NCBI GenBank assembly: GCA_024233305.1
Contig: JACKPV010000026.1
Span: 248,001-312,000 of the forward strand
Origin: Verrucomicrobiales bacterium
GTDB taxonomy: Bacteria; Verrucomicrobiota; Verrucomicrobiia; Limisphaerales; J093
DNA length: 64,000 nucleotides
Reading direction: 5' to 3'
Each line of letters starts with the position of its first letter. The first letter of the stretch is position 1. A program made the position numbers and the translations under genes. Below the pieces are notes generated by a model. The model saw only the letters and a program-made list of their open reading frames with translations. It made no database searches and was not told the origin of the DNA. Positions 1 to 8,383 of this stretch are shown piece after piece.

Positions 1-195
1 GGCCAGGCCGCCGCAGCATTCGCAGAGCCGGACCTGATCGCGCGCGGCCTGGATGGCGAGCACGAGTTGATCGGAGTTGCCGCGTTCGGAGAGGACGAGG
101 TGCAGGGCCAGCCGTTCCGCCGAGCGCGGGCCGATGCCGGGCAGGCGGTTCAAGGCCGCGATCAGCGCGGCCAGCGATGGGGGAAGCGAAGCCAA
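1..195 (-). CDS. recR: RecR recombination mediator, N-terminal part (cut by window start)
   Basis: The minus-strand frame reads ASLPPSLAALIAALNRLPG and continues IGPRSAERLALHL, the helix-hairpin-helix DNA-binding start of RecR. It runs on to CECC, the first pair of the Cys4 zinc finger, and leaves the window before the Toprim domain. RecR works with RecO/RecF to load RecA at gapped DNA. I chose the TTG at 195 because no ATG or GTG lies between the end of ebfC and the conserved region. No clear Shine-Dalgarno is visible, so the exact start is uncertain. It follows ebfC by about 41 bases in the dnaX-ebfC-recR order seen in many bacteria, which supports the call. Confidence 0.85.
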   Translation of the reverse strand, partial: MASLPPSLAALIAALNRLPGIGPRSAERLALHLVLSERGNSDQLVLAIQAARDQVRLCECCGGLA

Positions 196-236
196 GCGAA
201 GAGGGCGCGGACGCCGCGGGGTGGCGGAAGGCCGGC

Positions 237-548
237 CTACATCAAGCCGGGCAAGCTCATCCCGCCCGTCAGGCGGCCCATTTCCTCGCGGGTGGTGTCG
301 GAGACCTTCTGCAGCGCCTGGTTCATGGCGGCTTTGATGGCCCCGGCCACGAACTCGGGATCGGGATCCTGGAGCAACGCCGGGGACAACTCGATCTTGG
401 TGACCTCATAGCCGCAAGTGACGGTGACCTTGACGGCGCCGCCGCCGGCTTCGGCTTCCACGGTGCGGGACGCGAGTTCGTCCTGCATTTGCTGCATGTT
501 GCGCTGCATCGCGGCAGCCTGCTTCATCAGTTTGGCGATGTTGGCCAT
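237..548 (-). CDS. ebfC: YbaB/EbfC family nucleoid-associated DNA-binding protein
   Basis: This 103-residue protein matches the YbaB/EbfC family in length and layout. A long N-terminal helix rich in Met and Gln (residues 1-30) leads into a small beta region with the family stretch VTVTCGYEVTKIEL, followed by a C-terminal helix and a Gly/Met-rich tail. Family members are dimeric, bind DNA in the nucleoid and have been linked to recombination and gene regulation. The gene starts 6 bases after the dnaX stop and lies just before recR, so the three genes are almost certainly one operon. The last codon and stop read ATG-TAG. Confidence 0.93.
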   Translation of the reverse strand: MANIAKLMKQAAAMQRNMQQMQDELASRTVEAEAGGGAVKVTVTCGYEVTKIELSPALLQDPDPEFVAGAIKAAMNQALQKVSDTTREEMGRLTGGMSLPGLM

Positions 549-554
549 GATTGA

Positions 555-2423
555 TCAGTTCGAGTCGGAGTTGGACTGGCCCGGCGGAATCACCTGGACG
601 ATCCGGGCTTTGAATACGTCGAGGGCCTCCTGGATCTTCGGGTCCTGCTTGAAGGTCGCGGGATCGAAAACCGCCAGCGCGGGCGAAGCCGGTGCAGGCT
701 CGGGAGCAGGTTCAGGAGCGGGTTCGGGTTCGGCCCCCGCTTGCGGGGCCGGGGCGCTCCCACGGGCTGCCTTCGCTGCCGTCGGTCGCCGCGGTGCCGC
801 GACCTTCGCGGAGTTGGAGGCCTCCTGGAACCGCACCTGACACCCGGGGCAGCCTTGCTGTTCGAGGAATCGGCCGAGCAACGCCTGGTTCTTCGGGTTG
901 TCCACCAGCGGAATGAACTCGGCGCCCGTCGCGTCGAAGCCCAGGGTCAGCAGCCCGTCGGTCAAGCTGACCGGCGCGGCCTTCGCGAGATAGCGGTAGG
1001 CAAAGGCCTTGCCGGATTTCAGGGCCTCGAGCACGCGCGTCCAGAGGGCTTCCAGTGCTTCCCCGTCCAGGCTGGGACCGCCCCCGACGGGCACGGGTGC
1101 TGCGGATGGGCTGGGGGTCGGCGGGCGGACTGCTTCCGGGGGCGAAGCCGCGGCGGGCATCGGCGCGGGGACGGGATCTTCGCGCACGGCGGGGGCGGGA
1201 TCGGCCTGCGTTCGGGCGACCGTGGGGCGTCGGGTGGCGGGAGCGGTGGGTGGCACCGCCGGGGCGGCGGCGGCGCCTCCGGGAGCACCGCGCAGGGTGT
1301 TGAGTTCCTTCAGCACCGCATCGAGGCTGGTCGCGTTGCGGGCTTCGCTGGCACGCATCAACGTCACCTCGAGCATGATCTTCTTCGAGATCGCGTCGCG
1401 GAACCGCCCCTCGCTCTCGGACAACACTTCGAGCACCCGCGTCAAGCCGGCGGTGGAAGCGAGGTCCAGCTGTCCGCGCAGTTCAGCGGTCTCGACCTCG
1501 GTCGTTTCGAGCCAGTCCGCCCGGCCTTCGCCAACTTTGAGAATCAGCAGGTTGCGGAAGTGTTCGAGCAGGTCCGAAAGCAGCCGGCCCAGGTCCTTGC
1601 CATTTTTTGCGAGCTCGTCGACCTCCCGCAGCACGGCAGTTTGATCCCCTTCGAGCACGGCGGTGGCGAGACCGGTGATTTGCGCGCGTGCGGTGAGTCC
1701 AAACATCGACAGGACGTCGGCCTCGACAATCTGTTGGCCGCAGAAACTGATGAGCTGATCGAGGGTGGATTCCGCGTCCCGCATACAGCCGTCGGCGCCC
1801 CGCGCGATGGCCTGCAAAGCGGCCGGCTCGACCTCGACCTCCTCCTGGGCGCTGATGGCAGCCAGGTGCTTGACGATGAGCGCGGAGGGAATGCGCCGGA
1901 GATCGAAGCGCTGACACCGTGAGAGGATCGTGGGCAGGACCTTCTCGGGATCGGTCGTGGCGAACATGAACTTCACGTGCGCCGGTGGCTCTTCGAGCGT
2001 TTTGAGCAACGCGTTGAAGGCCTCCTTCGTCAGCATGTGCACCTCGTCGATGATGTAGATCTTGAAGCGCGAACTGGCCGGGGCGTATTTGACGGTCTCG
2101 CGCAACTCCCGCACTTCGTCGATGCCGCGGTTGCTGGCGCCGTCGATTTCGAGCACGTCCATCGACCGTCCCTCGGCGATTTCGCGGCAGCGTGGGTCGG
2201 CCTCGTCGAAGTCCACTGCGGGGCCGTCCGTGCAGTTGAGGCACTTGGCGAAGATGCGGGCGATGGTCGTCTTACCGGTGCCGCGGGGGCCGCAGAAGAT
2301 GTAGGCGTGCGCGATGCGTTCCTGCCCGATGGCATTGGCCAGGGTGCGCGTGACGTGGTCCTGTCCGACCACGTCGGCGAAACGCTGGGGGCGATATTTC
2401 CTCGCGATGACCTGGTAACTCAC
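555..2423 (-). CDS. dnaX: DNA polymerase III gamma/tau subunit
   Basis: DnaX is the ATPase of the clamp loader that places the sliding clamp on primed DNA and links polymerase cores at the fork. From the GTG at 2423 the protein is 622 residues and begins VSYQVIARKYRPQRFADVVGQ, the usual DnaX start. The Walker A motif GPRGTGKTT, zinc-site cysteines (CLNC...C), Walker B DEVHML and the sensor/Arg-finger stretch ATTDPEKVLPTILSRC follow in order. Domain III leads to a Pro/Ala-rich linker with an EPAPEPAP run and a tau-like C-terminal part. The open frame continues upstream to an ATG at 2567, but those codons lie inside the SRP RNA, so the GTG start is preferred. No gamma-producing frameshift can be asserted. 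Confidence 0.95.
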   Translation of the reverse strand: MSYQVIARKYRPQRFADVVGQDHVTRTLANAIGQERIAHAYIFCGPRGTGKTTIARIFAKCLNCTDGPAVDFDEADPRCREIAEGRSMDVLEIDGASNRGIDEVRELRETVKYAPASSRFKIYIIDEVHMLTKEAFNALLKTLEEPPAHVKFMFATTDPEKVLPTILSRCQRFDLRRIPSALIVKHLAAISAQEEVEVEPAALQAIARGADGCMRDAESTLDQLISFCGQQIVEADVLSMFGLTARAQITGLATAVLEGDQTAVLREVDELAKNGKDLGRLLSDLLEHFRNLLILKVGEGRADWLETTEVETAELRGQLDLASTAGLTRVLEVLSESEGRFRDAISKKIMLEVTLMRASEARNATSLDAVLKELNTLRGAPGGAAAAPAVPPTAPATRRPTVARTQADPAPAVREDPVPAPMPAAASPPEAVRPPTPSPSAAPVPVGGGPSLDGEALEALWTRVLEALKSGKAFAYRYLAKAAPVSLTDGLLTLGFDATGAEFIPLVDNPKNQALLGRFLEQQGCPGCQVRFQEASNSAKVAAPRRPTAAKAARGSAPAPQAGAEPEPAPEPAPEPAPASPALAVFDPATFKQDPKIQEALDVFKARIVQVIPPGQSNSDSN

Positions 2424-2483
2424 GCGCGCTTGCTTCCGTTGTTCGCGCGGGTCGGGCGGACCTGCGCCGGGGGCTTCGTTGCC

Positions 2484-2578
2484 GGAATGACGGAAAAAGC
2501 CAGGGTGACCACGGCAGATGTCGATCACGCTACCGTTGCTGCCTTCCGGCCCTGGCGGGGTTTGCACGTCGGCATTCC
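2484..2578 (-). ncRNA. ffs: Small bacterial signal recognition particle RNA (4.5S type)
   Basis: On the minus strand the sequence holds the SRP helix 8 core: GCCAGGG (2556-2550) and CCCTGGC (2505-2499) pair around an asymmetric loop with GGAAGGCAGCA. An inner helix pairs ACGGTAG with CTGCCGT. The outer stem pairs GGAATG (2578-2573) with CATTCC (2489-2484). The total of about 95 nt is right for the short bacterial form without an Alu domain. SRP RNA binds Ffh and targets nascent membrane proteins. The position just upstream of dnaX matches the scr-dnaX-yaaK-recR order of Bacillus. The ends are set from base pairing only. Confidence 0.9.
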
Positions 2579-2604
2579 GTGGGCCCTGGCAAATCCGTCG
2601 GCCC

Positions 2605-2634
2605 GATTAAGACCAAGCCTCCCCGCGCCAGCAA
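2605..2634 (-). promoter_or_regulatory. Possible promoter of the SRP RNA
   Basis: Reading the minus strand, TTGCTG (2634-2629) is followed after 18 bases by TTAATC (2610-2605). Transcription would begin roughly 20 nt before the predicted 5' end of the SRP RNA. This is a motif match only. Both boxes are imperfect. Confidence 0.35.
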
Positions 2635-2730
2635 GCAGAAACCGGTTCGGGGCGATCGTCCGGCCCGGATCGCCACACGCGCGAACCGTGAACGGACCCG
2701 GGCACCCGACCATGGCCGGTCGCTTCACCA

Positions 2731-2926
2731 GCTCATCCGCATCGCTTCAATGGGCCGTAGCCGCTGACGTGCAGTTGGCGCCGACCTTCATGGGCTTGGG
2801 CGATCCCGCCGATTCCGACCGGCAGTCACGGTTTGGTGAATCGTCGTGCCCGGCGGCAGGCGTCCGTATTCGCGCTGAATCGTGCGCCGACGGCACGTTG
2901 GCGGCTTCGAGTTACTGGAAGGTCAT
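2731..2926 (-). repeat. Intergenic palindromic element, copy 1 (reverse orientation)
   Basis: The left end carries a degraded terminal repeat with GTAGCCGCTGACGTGCAGT, the right end a mirror copy with GCGCCGAC and GGCGGCTTCGAG. The interior has the family core CAGTCACG...GGTGAATCGTCG. The same architecture occurs at about 8.1, 16.9, 20.3, 33.4 and 42.8 kb. It fills most of the gap between the SRP RNA and the FG-GAP gene. No coding potential is seen in it. Confidence 0.75.
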
Positions 2927-2979
2927 GATTGCCGTGCGTGGGGAGAGCCGCTGGCTGGTTGAAGCGCGAGAATACCCGC

Positions 2980-3008
2980 TTGCGCGGTTGGGAGGGGGGC
3001 AGCATAGT
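2980..3008 (+). promoter_or_regulatory. Sigma70-like promoter of the FG-GAP gene
   Basis: TTGCGC at 2980-2985 and CATAGT at 3003-3008 are separated by 17 bases and lie about 50 bases before the ATG at 3061. This is motif evidence only. Confidence 0.4.
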
Positions 3009-3060
3009 GCCAACGTTCAGCGGAGTTGATTTCAGCAGCCAAGGTCCATCACTTCATCCC

Positions 3061-5115
3061 ATGTCTTCTCGTATGAATTCCCGCATTCACACCCTGTTGG
3101 CGGCGTGGTTGATCGCGACGGTCGGGGCGCGGACCGCCACGGGCCAGTGCACCTATGCAACCACGTCGGGAACCCAGGAACAGCATGCTGGTTGGGGAAC
3201 CGGCGTGGCGATTTCGGGTAGTGGGGAGGTCGCTCTCGTGGGCGGCCCGGGCGCCGACGGCAGCGACGGGATCGTGCGCTCATTCGTCCGGACCGGGTCC
3301 GCCTGGGAGGAGCGGGATTCTCTCTGGCCCGCGGACCAGTACGATTACGCGGCGGAATTCGGCTGGTGTGTCGCGCTTTCCTACGATGGCAATACGGCGG
3401 CGGTGGGCGCGCCCGGCGACGTGCACGGGGATTTTGGCAAACGCCATCTGGGCGCGGTGTATGTCTTCGCCCGGGATCCGGCGAGCGGCGACTGGACGCA
3501 ACAGGCGCGATTGACCAAGCCCGATTCCGGATCCAACGAAGGGTTCGGCCAGGCCATCGCCCTTTCCGATGCCGGCGATCGCCTGCTGGTCGGTCAGCGC
3601 AACCACATCGGTTCGGAATGGGCCCGCGTGGCCGATTCCGCGTGGGTCTTCAGCCGCCAGGAAGGGGGCTGGTCGGACGGCGTCGAGTTGGTCGGCACGG
3701 ATCTCGGGGCCGCGGATGAATTCGGCGCCGCGGTGGCGCTATCGCCCGACGGCCTTTGCGCGGTGGTTTCCGCCCTGGGTGAAGGGCAGGCCGACGGCCG
3801 GGTCTTCGTGTTCCGCCATGACGGCGCGGGTTGGCCGCTGGAACAGGTCTTGGGCTATCCGGAGGCGACGGGCTGGGACAGTTTTGGCAACGCGGTCGCC
3901 ACGGACGGAGCCAGCATCATGGTCGGAGACGAGCTTTACGACGATCCCGAGTGGGGATCGGAAAGCGTCGGGGCGGTGCATCTGTTCGCGTTCGACGGCG
4001 CGGAATGGGTGCGCCAGCCGGGCTTGATCCGTAGCGCAGCGGCGTGGCCATGGTACCAGTTCGGACACGCGCTGGCCCTGCGCGGCGATTGCCTGCTGGT
4101 GGGGTGCCCCAATGCCGATGGCGCCCTGCCCGGCGAAGGCGCCGTGCACATCGTGAAACGCCTCGACGGCAAGTGGACGCTCACGGGCACGATCCACTCG
4201 AATGACCCGCAGGAACATTCACGGTTCGGCGCCGCGGTCGCGATGGCGACGGATCGCGCGGACTATTTGATCGGCGATCCGTGGGCGACGGTCGAGGGGA
4301 TGGAAGGCGAGGGTCGCGTTCACTTCGCCAACGCGGTGAGCGCGCCGTACGATTTCGCGGTGGTACCCGGTGACGCGCTGATCACGATCACGATTTCGTT
4401 CCTGGGGTATCCGGTGGAGATCGTGATCTCGCCTTACGGAGAGGTGGTCGGGATCATCACGGATGATTGCGAGGGCGCGGGGGCCTTTTTGATGACCGGG
4501 ATGGACCTGGAAACGGGCGAGGAGCCGATCGTCTTCGCGATGCCCCCCCAGCTGCCGGAACCGCTCGGCGGAGCCGAAGTGGTGGTCTCGGACGTCCGGA
4601 TTACCCTGGCCGAGGCGGGGGATGCGGCGGCACTCGACAACGCGGGTTACGGAATGCTCGTCGGCAACCGGCTGGAGATCACCGGCTGGATGTCCATCGG
4701 GGGAGCGGAACCGGCCGGTTGGAGCTACACCTCGGAGCCGGGCTACTCGACGGTTCTCATCACCGGCGAGCAGGGCGGGCCGTTCGAGGTGCACTTTGCG
4801 GACTTCGGTGTCACCGATCTGCCGATTGATGCGGGTCTCGGCGACGCGAACCCGACGGTGACCCTCCGGGGCGACCTCAGCGCCCGGAGCACGGGGCGGT
4901 TTGGCATCGCGGCGTGCGGGACCCGGGACGAGGGCTTTTGCCTCCAGGTTACCGGTTCGGTCGGCGCGGACATCGTCGTGGAGGCCACTTCGGACTTGGT
5001 TTCGGACGAGTGGACACCGGTTTATTCGGGCGTCCTGAGCGAGTCGCCGATGGAAGTGGTCGATACGGAGATGGCCGGGCACCCGGTGCGTTTCTACCGG
5101 GCCCGCGGGCAATGA
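3061..5115 (+). CDS. Secreted FG-GAP repeat beta-propeller protein
   Basis: The ATG at 3061 gives 684 residues beginning with a Sec signal peptide (RIHTLLAAWLIATVGARTATG). Residues of about 30-430 hold repeated units of the form G..VA...D...VG.P.......G.VYVF, the FG-GAP/integrin-alpha-like propeller pattern, with about six or seven blades (for example GWCVALSYDGNTAAVGAPGD). A beta-rich region without a recognisable family follows. The end (GADIVVEATSDLVSDEWTPV) resembles the short C-terminal domain found on many verrucomicrobial exported proteins. The role is unknown; such propellers usually bind proteins or glycans at the surface. It stands alone, convergent with the acetyltransferase gene. 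An in-frame extension upstream to 2929 adds codons that overlap repeat copy 1 and is rejected. Confidence 0.8.
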   Translation: MSSRMNSRIHTLLAAWLIATVGARTATGQCTYATTSGTQEQHAGWGTGVAISGSGEVALVGGPGADGSDGIVRSFVRTGSAWEERDSLWPADQYDYAAEFGWCVALSYDGNTAAVGAPGDVHGDFGKRHLGAVYVFARDPASGDWTQQARLTKPDSGSNEGFGQAIALSDAGDRLLVGQRNHIGSEWARVADSAWVFSRQEGGWSDGVELVGTDLGAADEFGAAVALSPDGLCAVVSALGEGQADGRVFVFRHDGAGWPLEQVLGYPEATGWDSFGNAVATDGASIMVGDELYDDPEWGSESVGAVHLFAFDGAEWVRQPGLIRSAAAWPWYQFGHALALRGDCLLVGCPNADGALPGEGAVHIVKRLDGKWTLTGTIHSNDPQEHSRFGAAVAMATDRADYLIGDPWATVEGMEGEGRVHFANAVSAPYDFAVVPGDALITITISFLGYPVEIVISPYGEVVGIITDDCEGAGAFLMTGMDLETGEEPIVFAMPPQLPEPLGGAEVVVSDVRITLAEAGDAAALDNAGYGMLVGNRLEITGWMSIGGAEPAGWSYTSEPGYSTVLITGEQGGPFEVHFADFGVTDLPIDAGLGDANPTVTLRGDLSARSTGRFGIAACGTRDEGFCLQVTGSVGADIVVEATSDLVSDEWTPVYSGVLSESPMEVVDTEMAGHPVRFYRARGQ

Positions 5116-5144
5116 ACGGTTCTCTTGTCCACGTCTGCGGGAGT

Positions 5145-5678
5145 TCAACCCCGGCCGTGATCCGGGGGCGTCCCGGCAGATGGCCGGCGCCTTTCCCATC
5201 GCCAGACCGAGCCGTCTTCCGGATCCTGCACCTCGCCGATCCGGGTGAAGCCGCATTTCTCGAGGACACGGGTCGAGGCGTTGGGTTGCGGGAGGGTGTG
5301 CGCCCGGACGAGGCGGACCAGGGGCTGTGAGAAGGCGTGGCTTGCCAGGGCGGCGGTGGCCTCGGTCGCGAAGCCGCGACTCTGCTGTTCGGGCTCGATG
5401 CCGTAGGCGATTTCGACGACTCCCTCGGCGTCCGGCGGGCCTTTGAAGCCACAACGTCCCACGACGCCACCCGACTCACGATGGATGACTTTGAAGCCGT
5501 GGATCCAAGGATCGTGGGCCGGGGAGGTTTCGACCGCGCGCAGCCATTCCGGTGAGACTTCCGCCCGCGCCGCCGGAGGCATGTTCGCAAGGTCGGCCAG
5601 TAGTTCCTCGCGGGTCCAGGGCTGCAGTTCGAGACGTCGGGTCAGGATCGGGGGCGGGCTGTGGTCGGCGGGTTGCAT
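5145..5678 (-). CDS. GNAT family N-acetyltransferase
   Basis: The 177-residue protein has the RimJ/RimL-type GNAT layout. An N-terminal TRRLELQPW strand comes first, then GVVGRCGFKGPP, an acceptor-site strand VVEIAYGIEPEQQSRGFATEA containing the acetyl-CoA pyrophosphate loop (Q-x-x-G-x-A), and the late motif NASTRVLEKCGFTRIGEV. Family members transfer acetyl groups from acetyl-CoA to protein N-termini or small amines; the substrate here cannot be told. It is transcribed divergently from purA and converges on the FG-GAP gene with a 29-base gap. Confidence 0.88.
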   Translation of the reverse strand: MQPADHSPPPILTRRLELQPWTREELLADLANMPPAARAEVSPEWLRAVETSPAHDPWIHGFKVIHRESGGVVGRCGFKGPPDAEGVVEIAYGIEPEQQSRGFATEATAALASHAFSQPLVRLVRAHTLPQPNASTRVLEKCGFTRIGEVQDPEDGSVWRWERRRPSAGTPPDHGRG

Positions 5679-5820
5679 GTTCGCGAATGCAAGCGGAAGA
5701 GCGGGCTCCGTTCAACCTGGAATTTGCCCCGCCCCCCTGCGGCGAAGCGGCGTCCCGGCATTCCACGGTGCACGGGAGGCGGGCCGACCGCTGCGCCCGC
5801 GCCCGGATCGCGATCCGGCG

Positions 5821-5850
5821 TTGACGTGGCCGGGCGGTGGTTCCTAGTCT
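5821..5850 (+). promoter_or_regulatory. Promoter of purA
   Basis: TTGACG (5821-5826) and TAGTCT (5845-5850) are separated by 18 bases, the best sigma70-like pair in the window. The predicted start of transcription is near 5857, giving a leader of about 60 nt that includes the hairpin at 5875-5897. Confidence 0.6.
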
Positions 5851-5874
5851 GTCGCGCACGCCAAACGGGTGCCT

Positions 5875-5897
5875 CGACTCTGCGAGTCGGGGTTTTT
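5875..5897 (+). terminator. Terminator-like hairpin in the purA leader
   Basis: CGACTC and GAGTCG pair over a three-base loop, followed by GGGG and five T residues. It lies between the predicted promoter and the purA ATG at 5919. It therefore cannot serve an upstream plus-strand gene, because the neighbouring gene upstream is on the other strand. A role as an attenuator is inferred. Confidence 0.45.
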
Positions 5898-5918
5898 GTG
5901 CACACAGAGACTTATCCT

Positions 5919-7190
5919 ATGGCCAACACGATTTTGGTCGGCGCCCAGTGGGGCGACGAAGGCAAAGGCAAGATCATCGATGTCCTGACGGAACAGGCGG
6001 ATGTCGTCGTTCGTTCGCAGGGCGGCAACAACGCGGGGCACACCGTCCTCATCGGGGCGCAGAAGTATATCCTGCACCTCATTCCCTCGGGCATCCTGCG
6101 CGGCAAGAAGCAGTGCGTGATCGGCAACGGGGTGGTCGTGGATCCGGTCGGCCTGGTCCGCGAAATCGAGGGATTGGAGGCCCTGGGGGTGCCGGTCGAT
6201 GGCAAACTCTTCATCAGCGACGCGGCGCACGTGGTGCTGCCGTACCACCGCCTGCTTGACGAACAGCGCGAGGTGCGGAAGGGCCGCAACAAGATCGGCA
6301 CGACCAAGCGCGGCATCGGGCCGACCTACGCGGACAAGGCCTCGCGGACGGGCATTCGCATGCTGGACCTGATCGATCCGGAACGCTTCGCCGAGGTCCT
6401 GCGGTTGCGGCTGCGGGAGAACAACGCGGTGCTCAAGGCCTTCGGCGCGAAACCGCTTTCCTTTGCGAAGGTCGAGGCCGAATACCGCGCGGCGGGAGAG
6501 CGATTGCGGCCGTTGGTCACGAACACGGTGGTCATGCTCAACCGGGCCATCCGCCGTCGCAAGAGCCTGTTGTTCGAGGGCGCGCAGGGGACGTTTCTGG
6601 ACCTCGACCATGGCACCTATCCGTTCGTGACCTCGTCGAACACCACCGCCGGCGGCGCCTGCACGGGATCGGGGGTGCCCCCGCACCGGATGGACCGGGT
6701 GGTCGGGGTCATGAAGGCCTACACCACCCGCGTAGGCGAAGGGCCCTTTCCGACCGAGAACCAGGAGATCAGCGATCTGCTGCACGGCATGGGGCGGGAG
6801 TTCGGGGCGACCACCGGCCGGGCGCGACGTTGCGGCTGGTTCGACACTGTCCTTACCCGGCATGCCGCGATGGTGAATGGCATCGATCAGCTGGCGGTGA
6901 CGAACCTCGACGGCCTCGACACCGTGGAGCGCATCCGGGTGTGTGTTGCCTACCGGTGCGGCGGAAAGAAGCTGGATTACGTGCCCACCGACGGGCGGTT
7001 GCTGGAGACCTGCGAGCCGGTTTACCGGGAGTTTCCGGGCTGGCGCGCCTCGACCGCCGACGCCCGATCCTGGAAGGACCTGCCGGCCCGCGCGCGGCAG
7101 TATCTCGAAGCGGTGTCGAGTCTTGTCGGGGCGCCGCTGATGATCGTTTCGGTCGGGCCGGCCCGGGATCAGACCATCTTCGTCAAATAG
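5919..7190 (+). CDS. purA: Adenylosuccinate synthetase
   Basis: PurA joins IMP and aspartate using GTP to form adenylosuccinate, the first step from IMP to AMP. The protein (423 residues, normal length) starts MANTILVGAQWGDEGKGK. Asp13 and His41 (GGNNAGHT) match the catalytic pair of the family. The switch-like segment GTTKRGIGPTYADKASR, the GTP-site stretch TNLDGLD and the C-terminal RARQYLE follow as expected. The longer open frame reaching to 5661 is rejected because it would run across the promoter and the leader hairpin. uppS follows 112 bases downstream and could be cotranscribed. Expression may be controlled at the leader hairpin. Confidence 0.97.
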   Translation: MANTILVGAQWGDEGKGKIIDVLTEQADVVVRSQGGNNAGHTVLIGAQKYILHLIPSGILRGKKQCVIGNGVVVDPVGLVREIEGLEALGVPVDGKLFISDAAHVVLPYHRLLDEQREVRKGRNKIGTTKRGIGPTYADKASRTGIRMLDLIDPERFAEVLRLRLRENNAVLKAFGAKPLSFAKVEAEYRAAGERLRPLVTNTVVMLNRAIRRRKSLLFEGAQGTFLDLDHGTYPFVTSSNTTAGGACTGSGVPPHRMDRVVGVMKAYTTRVGEGPFPTENQEISDLLHGMGREFGATTGRARRCGWFDTVLTRHAAMVNGIDQLAVTNLDGLDTVERIRVCVAYRCGGKKLDYVPTDGRLLETCEPVYREFPGWRASTADARSWKDLPARARQYLEAVSSLVGAPLMIVSVGPARDQTIFVK

Positions 7191-7302
7191 GCGTCGTCGC
7201 GCCGGAAGGGCGGAGTTCGCGGTGTGGTGCGGCCCGTTTCGGCATGGGTTTTGAACGCCGGGCCCCGCGCGGTGGTCCGGTGATTGCAGCAAGGAACCGC
7301 CA

Positions 7303-8040
7303 ATGAGTCCGAGCACCCCGCAACTGAGCGCCGAGGCGATGGCGTCGCTGCCCACGCACGTCGCCGTGATCATGGATGGCAACGGGCGCTGGGCCAAGCA
7401 GCGCAGTCTGCCGCGGGTCGAGGGCCATCGGCGCGGCGTGGAGTCGGTGCGCGCGGTGGTCCGGGCAGCCGGCGAGATCGGCATCAAGTACCTCACCCTC
7501 TACGCCTTCTCAGTCGAGAACTGGAACCGTCCGAAGGACGAGGTGGACACGTTGATGAAGTATCTGGCCCGCTACCTCAAGGGCGAGATCGGCGAGTTGA
7601 ACCGGAGCAACGTTCAGCTCGAGGCCATCGGACAGATCTACCGGCTGCCGGAGTTCGTCCAGGAACAGCTGGCCAAGACCCGCGCCGCGCTGGCGAAGAA
7701 CAACGGGCTGACCCTCACGCTCGCGCTCAGCTACGGCGGCCGGACCGAAATCGTCGAGGCCGTGCGCAGCATTGCCCAGAAGGCTGCCGAGGGAAAACTC
7801 GAGCCGGCCAAGATCAACGAGCACCTCTTCAGCCAGCACCTCTACACCCGCAACTACCCCGATCCCGACCTGCTCATCCGCACCAGCGGCGAAATGCGGG
7901 TCAGCAACTTTCTCCTCTGGCAGTGTTCCTACGCCGAGTTCGTGATCACGCCCGTGCTCTGGCCCGATTTCCGCCGGGCCGAGTTCTTCGACGCCCTCGA
8001 GGAATACACGCGGCGGCACCGACGGTTCGGGGCGGTCTGA
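7303..8040 (+). CDS. uppS: Isoprenyl (undecaprenyl) diphosphate synthase
   Basis: This cis-prenyltransferase extends farnesyl diphosphate with isopentenyl diphosphate to make the C55 lipid carrier for peptidoglycan and O-antigen. The 245-residue protein has VAVIMDGNGRWAKQR with catalytic Asp25, GHRRGVESVR, TLYAFSVENWNRP, LSYGGRTEIVEAV and PDLLIRTSGEMRVSNFLLWQ, all in family order. An AAGGA motif lies 7 bases before the ATG. Its stop codon (8038-8040) is the first TGA of the palindromic element that follows directly, which suggests the element abuts or overwrote the gene end. Confidence 0.96.
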   Translation: MSPSTPQLSAEAMASLPTHVAVIMDGNGRWAKQRSLPRVEGHRRGVESVRAVVRAAGEIGIKYLTLYAFSVENWNRPKDEVDTLMKYLARYLKGEIGELNRSNVQLEAIGQIYRLPEFVQEQLAKTRAALAKNNGLTLTLALSYGGRTEIVEAVRSIAQKAAEGKLEPAKINEHLFSQHLYTRNYPDPDLLIRTSGEMRVSNFLLWQCSYAEFVITPVLWPDFRRAEFFDALEEYTRRHRRFGAV

Positions 8041-8259
8041 GCCGTGACCATTCAGTACCTCGTAGCCGCCGACGTGCAGTCGGCGCATGATTCACCGGAG
8101 GTACGGACGGCTGCCGCCGCGTCGCGACGATTCACCGAAAGGTGACTGCTGATCGGAATCGGCGAGACCGCGTAAGCCCTTGGATTTCAGCGCCGACTAC
8201 ACGTCGCGTCGGCGGGGCTTGAAGTACGCTGCCGCGGGTGTTGAATCGATGCGGCTGAG
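8037..8259 (+). repeat. Intergenic palindromic element, copy 2 (forward orientation)
   Basis: It begins CTGAGCCGTGACCATTCAG on top of the uppS stop codon, runs into GTAGCCGCCGACGTGCAGTC, and has the core GACGATTCACC. It ends with TTTCAGCGCCGACTACACG, then GTGTTGAATCGATGCGGCTGAG, which mirrors the start. It fills most of the 343-base gap between uppS and the GH38-like gene. The remaining 120 bases show nothing recognisable. Confidence 0.85.
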
Positions 8260-8383
8260 ACGCGCACCCGGCGCCCGGTGCTCGGCCGCCGGACACCGTA
8301 GGTTCGCCGCAGGTTCGCCGCTTGACCGACGGGCGGGCGGGCATCAGCCTTGCAGCAAGCCATCCCATTCTTGTTGCGCTGTC

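Noticed and set aside
1600..1625. A-rich slippery-like site (A AAA AAT) in dnaX that could make a short gamma form
   Set aside because: It falls in domain III without an obvious stem-loop or upstream Shine-Dalgarno-like stimulator, and no conserved short product is expected there.
741..1922. Long plus-strand open frame opposite dnaX
   Set aside because: It is a GC-rich antisense shadow of dnaX, with no domain and low-complexity Gly/Arg-rich content.
2731..2926. Palindromic elements as complete insertion sequences
   Set aside because: They are about 90-220 bases with no transposase frame; only a non-autonomous element can be claimed.
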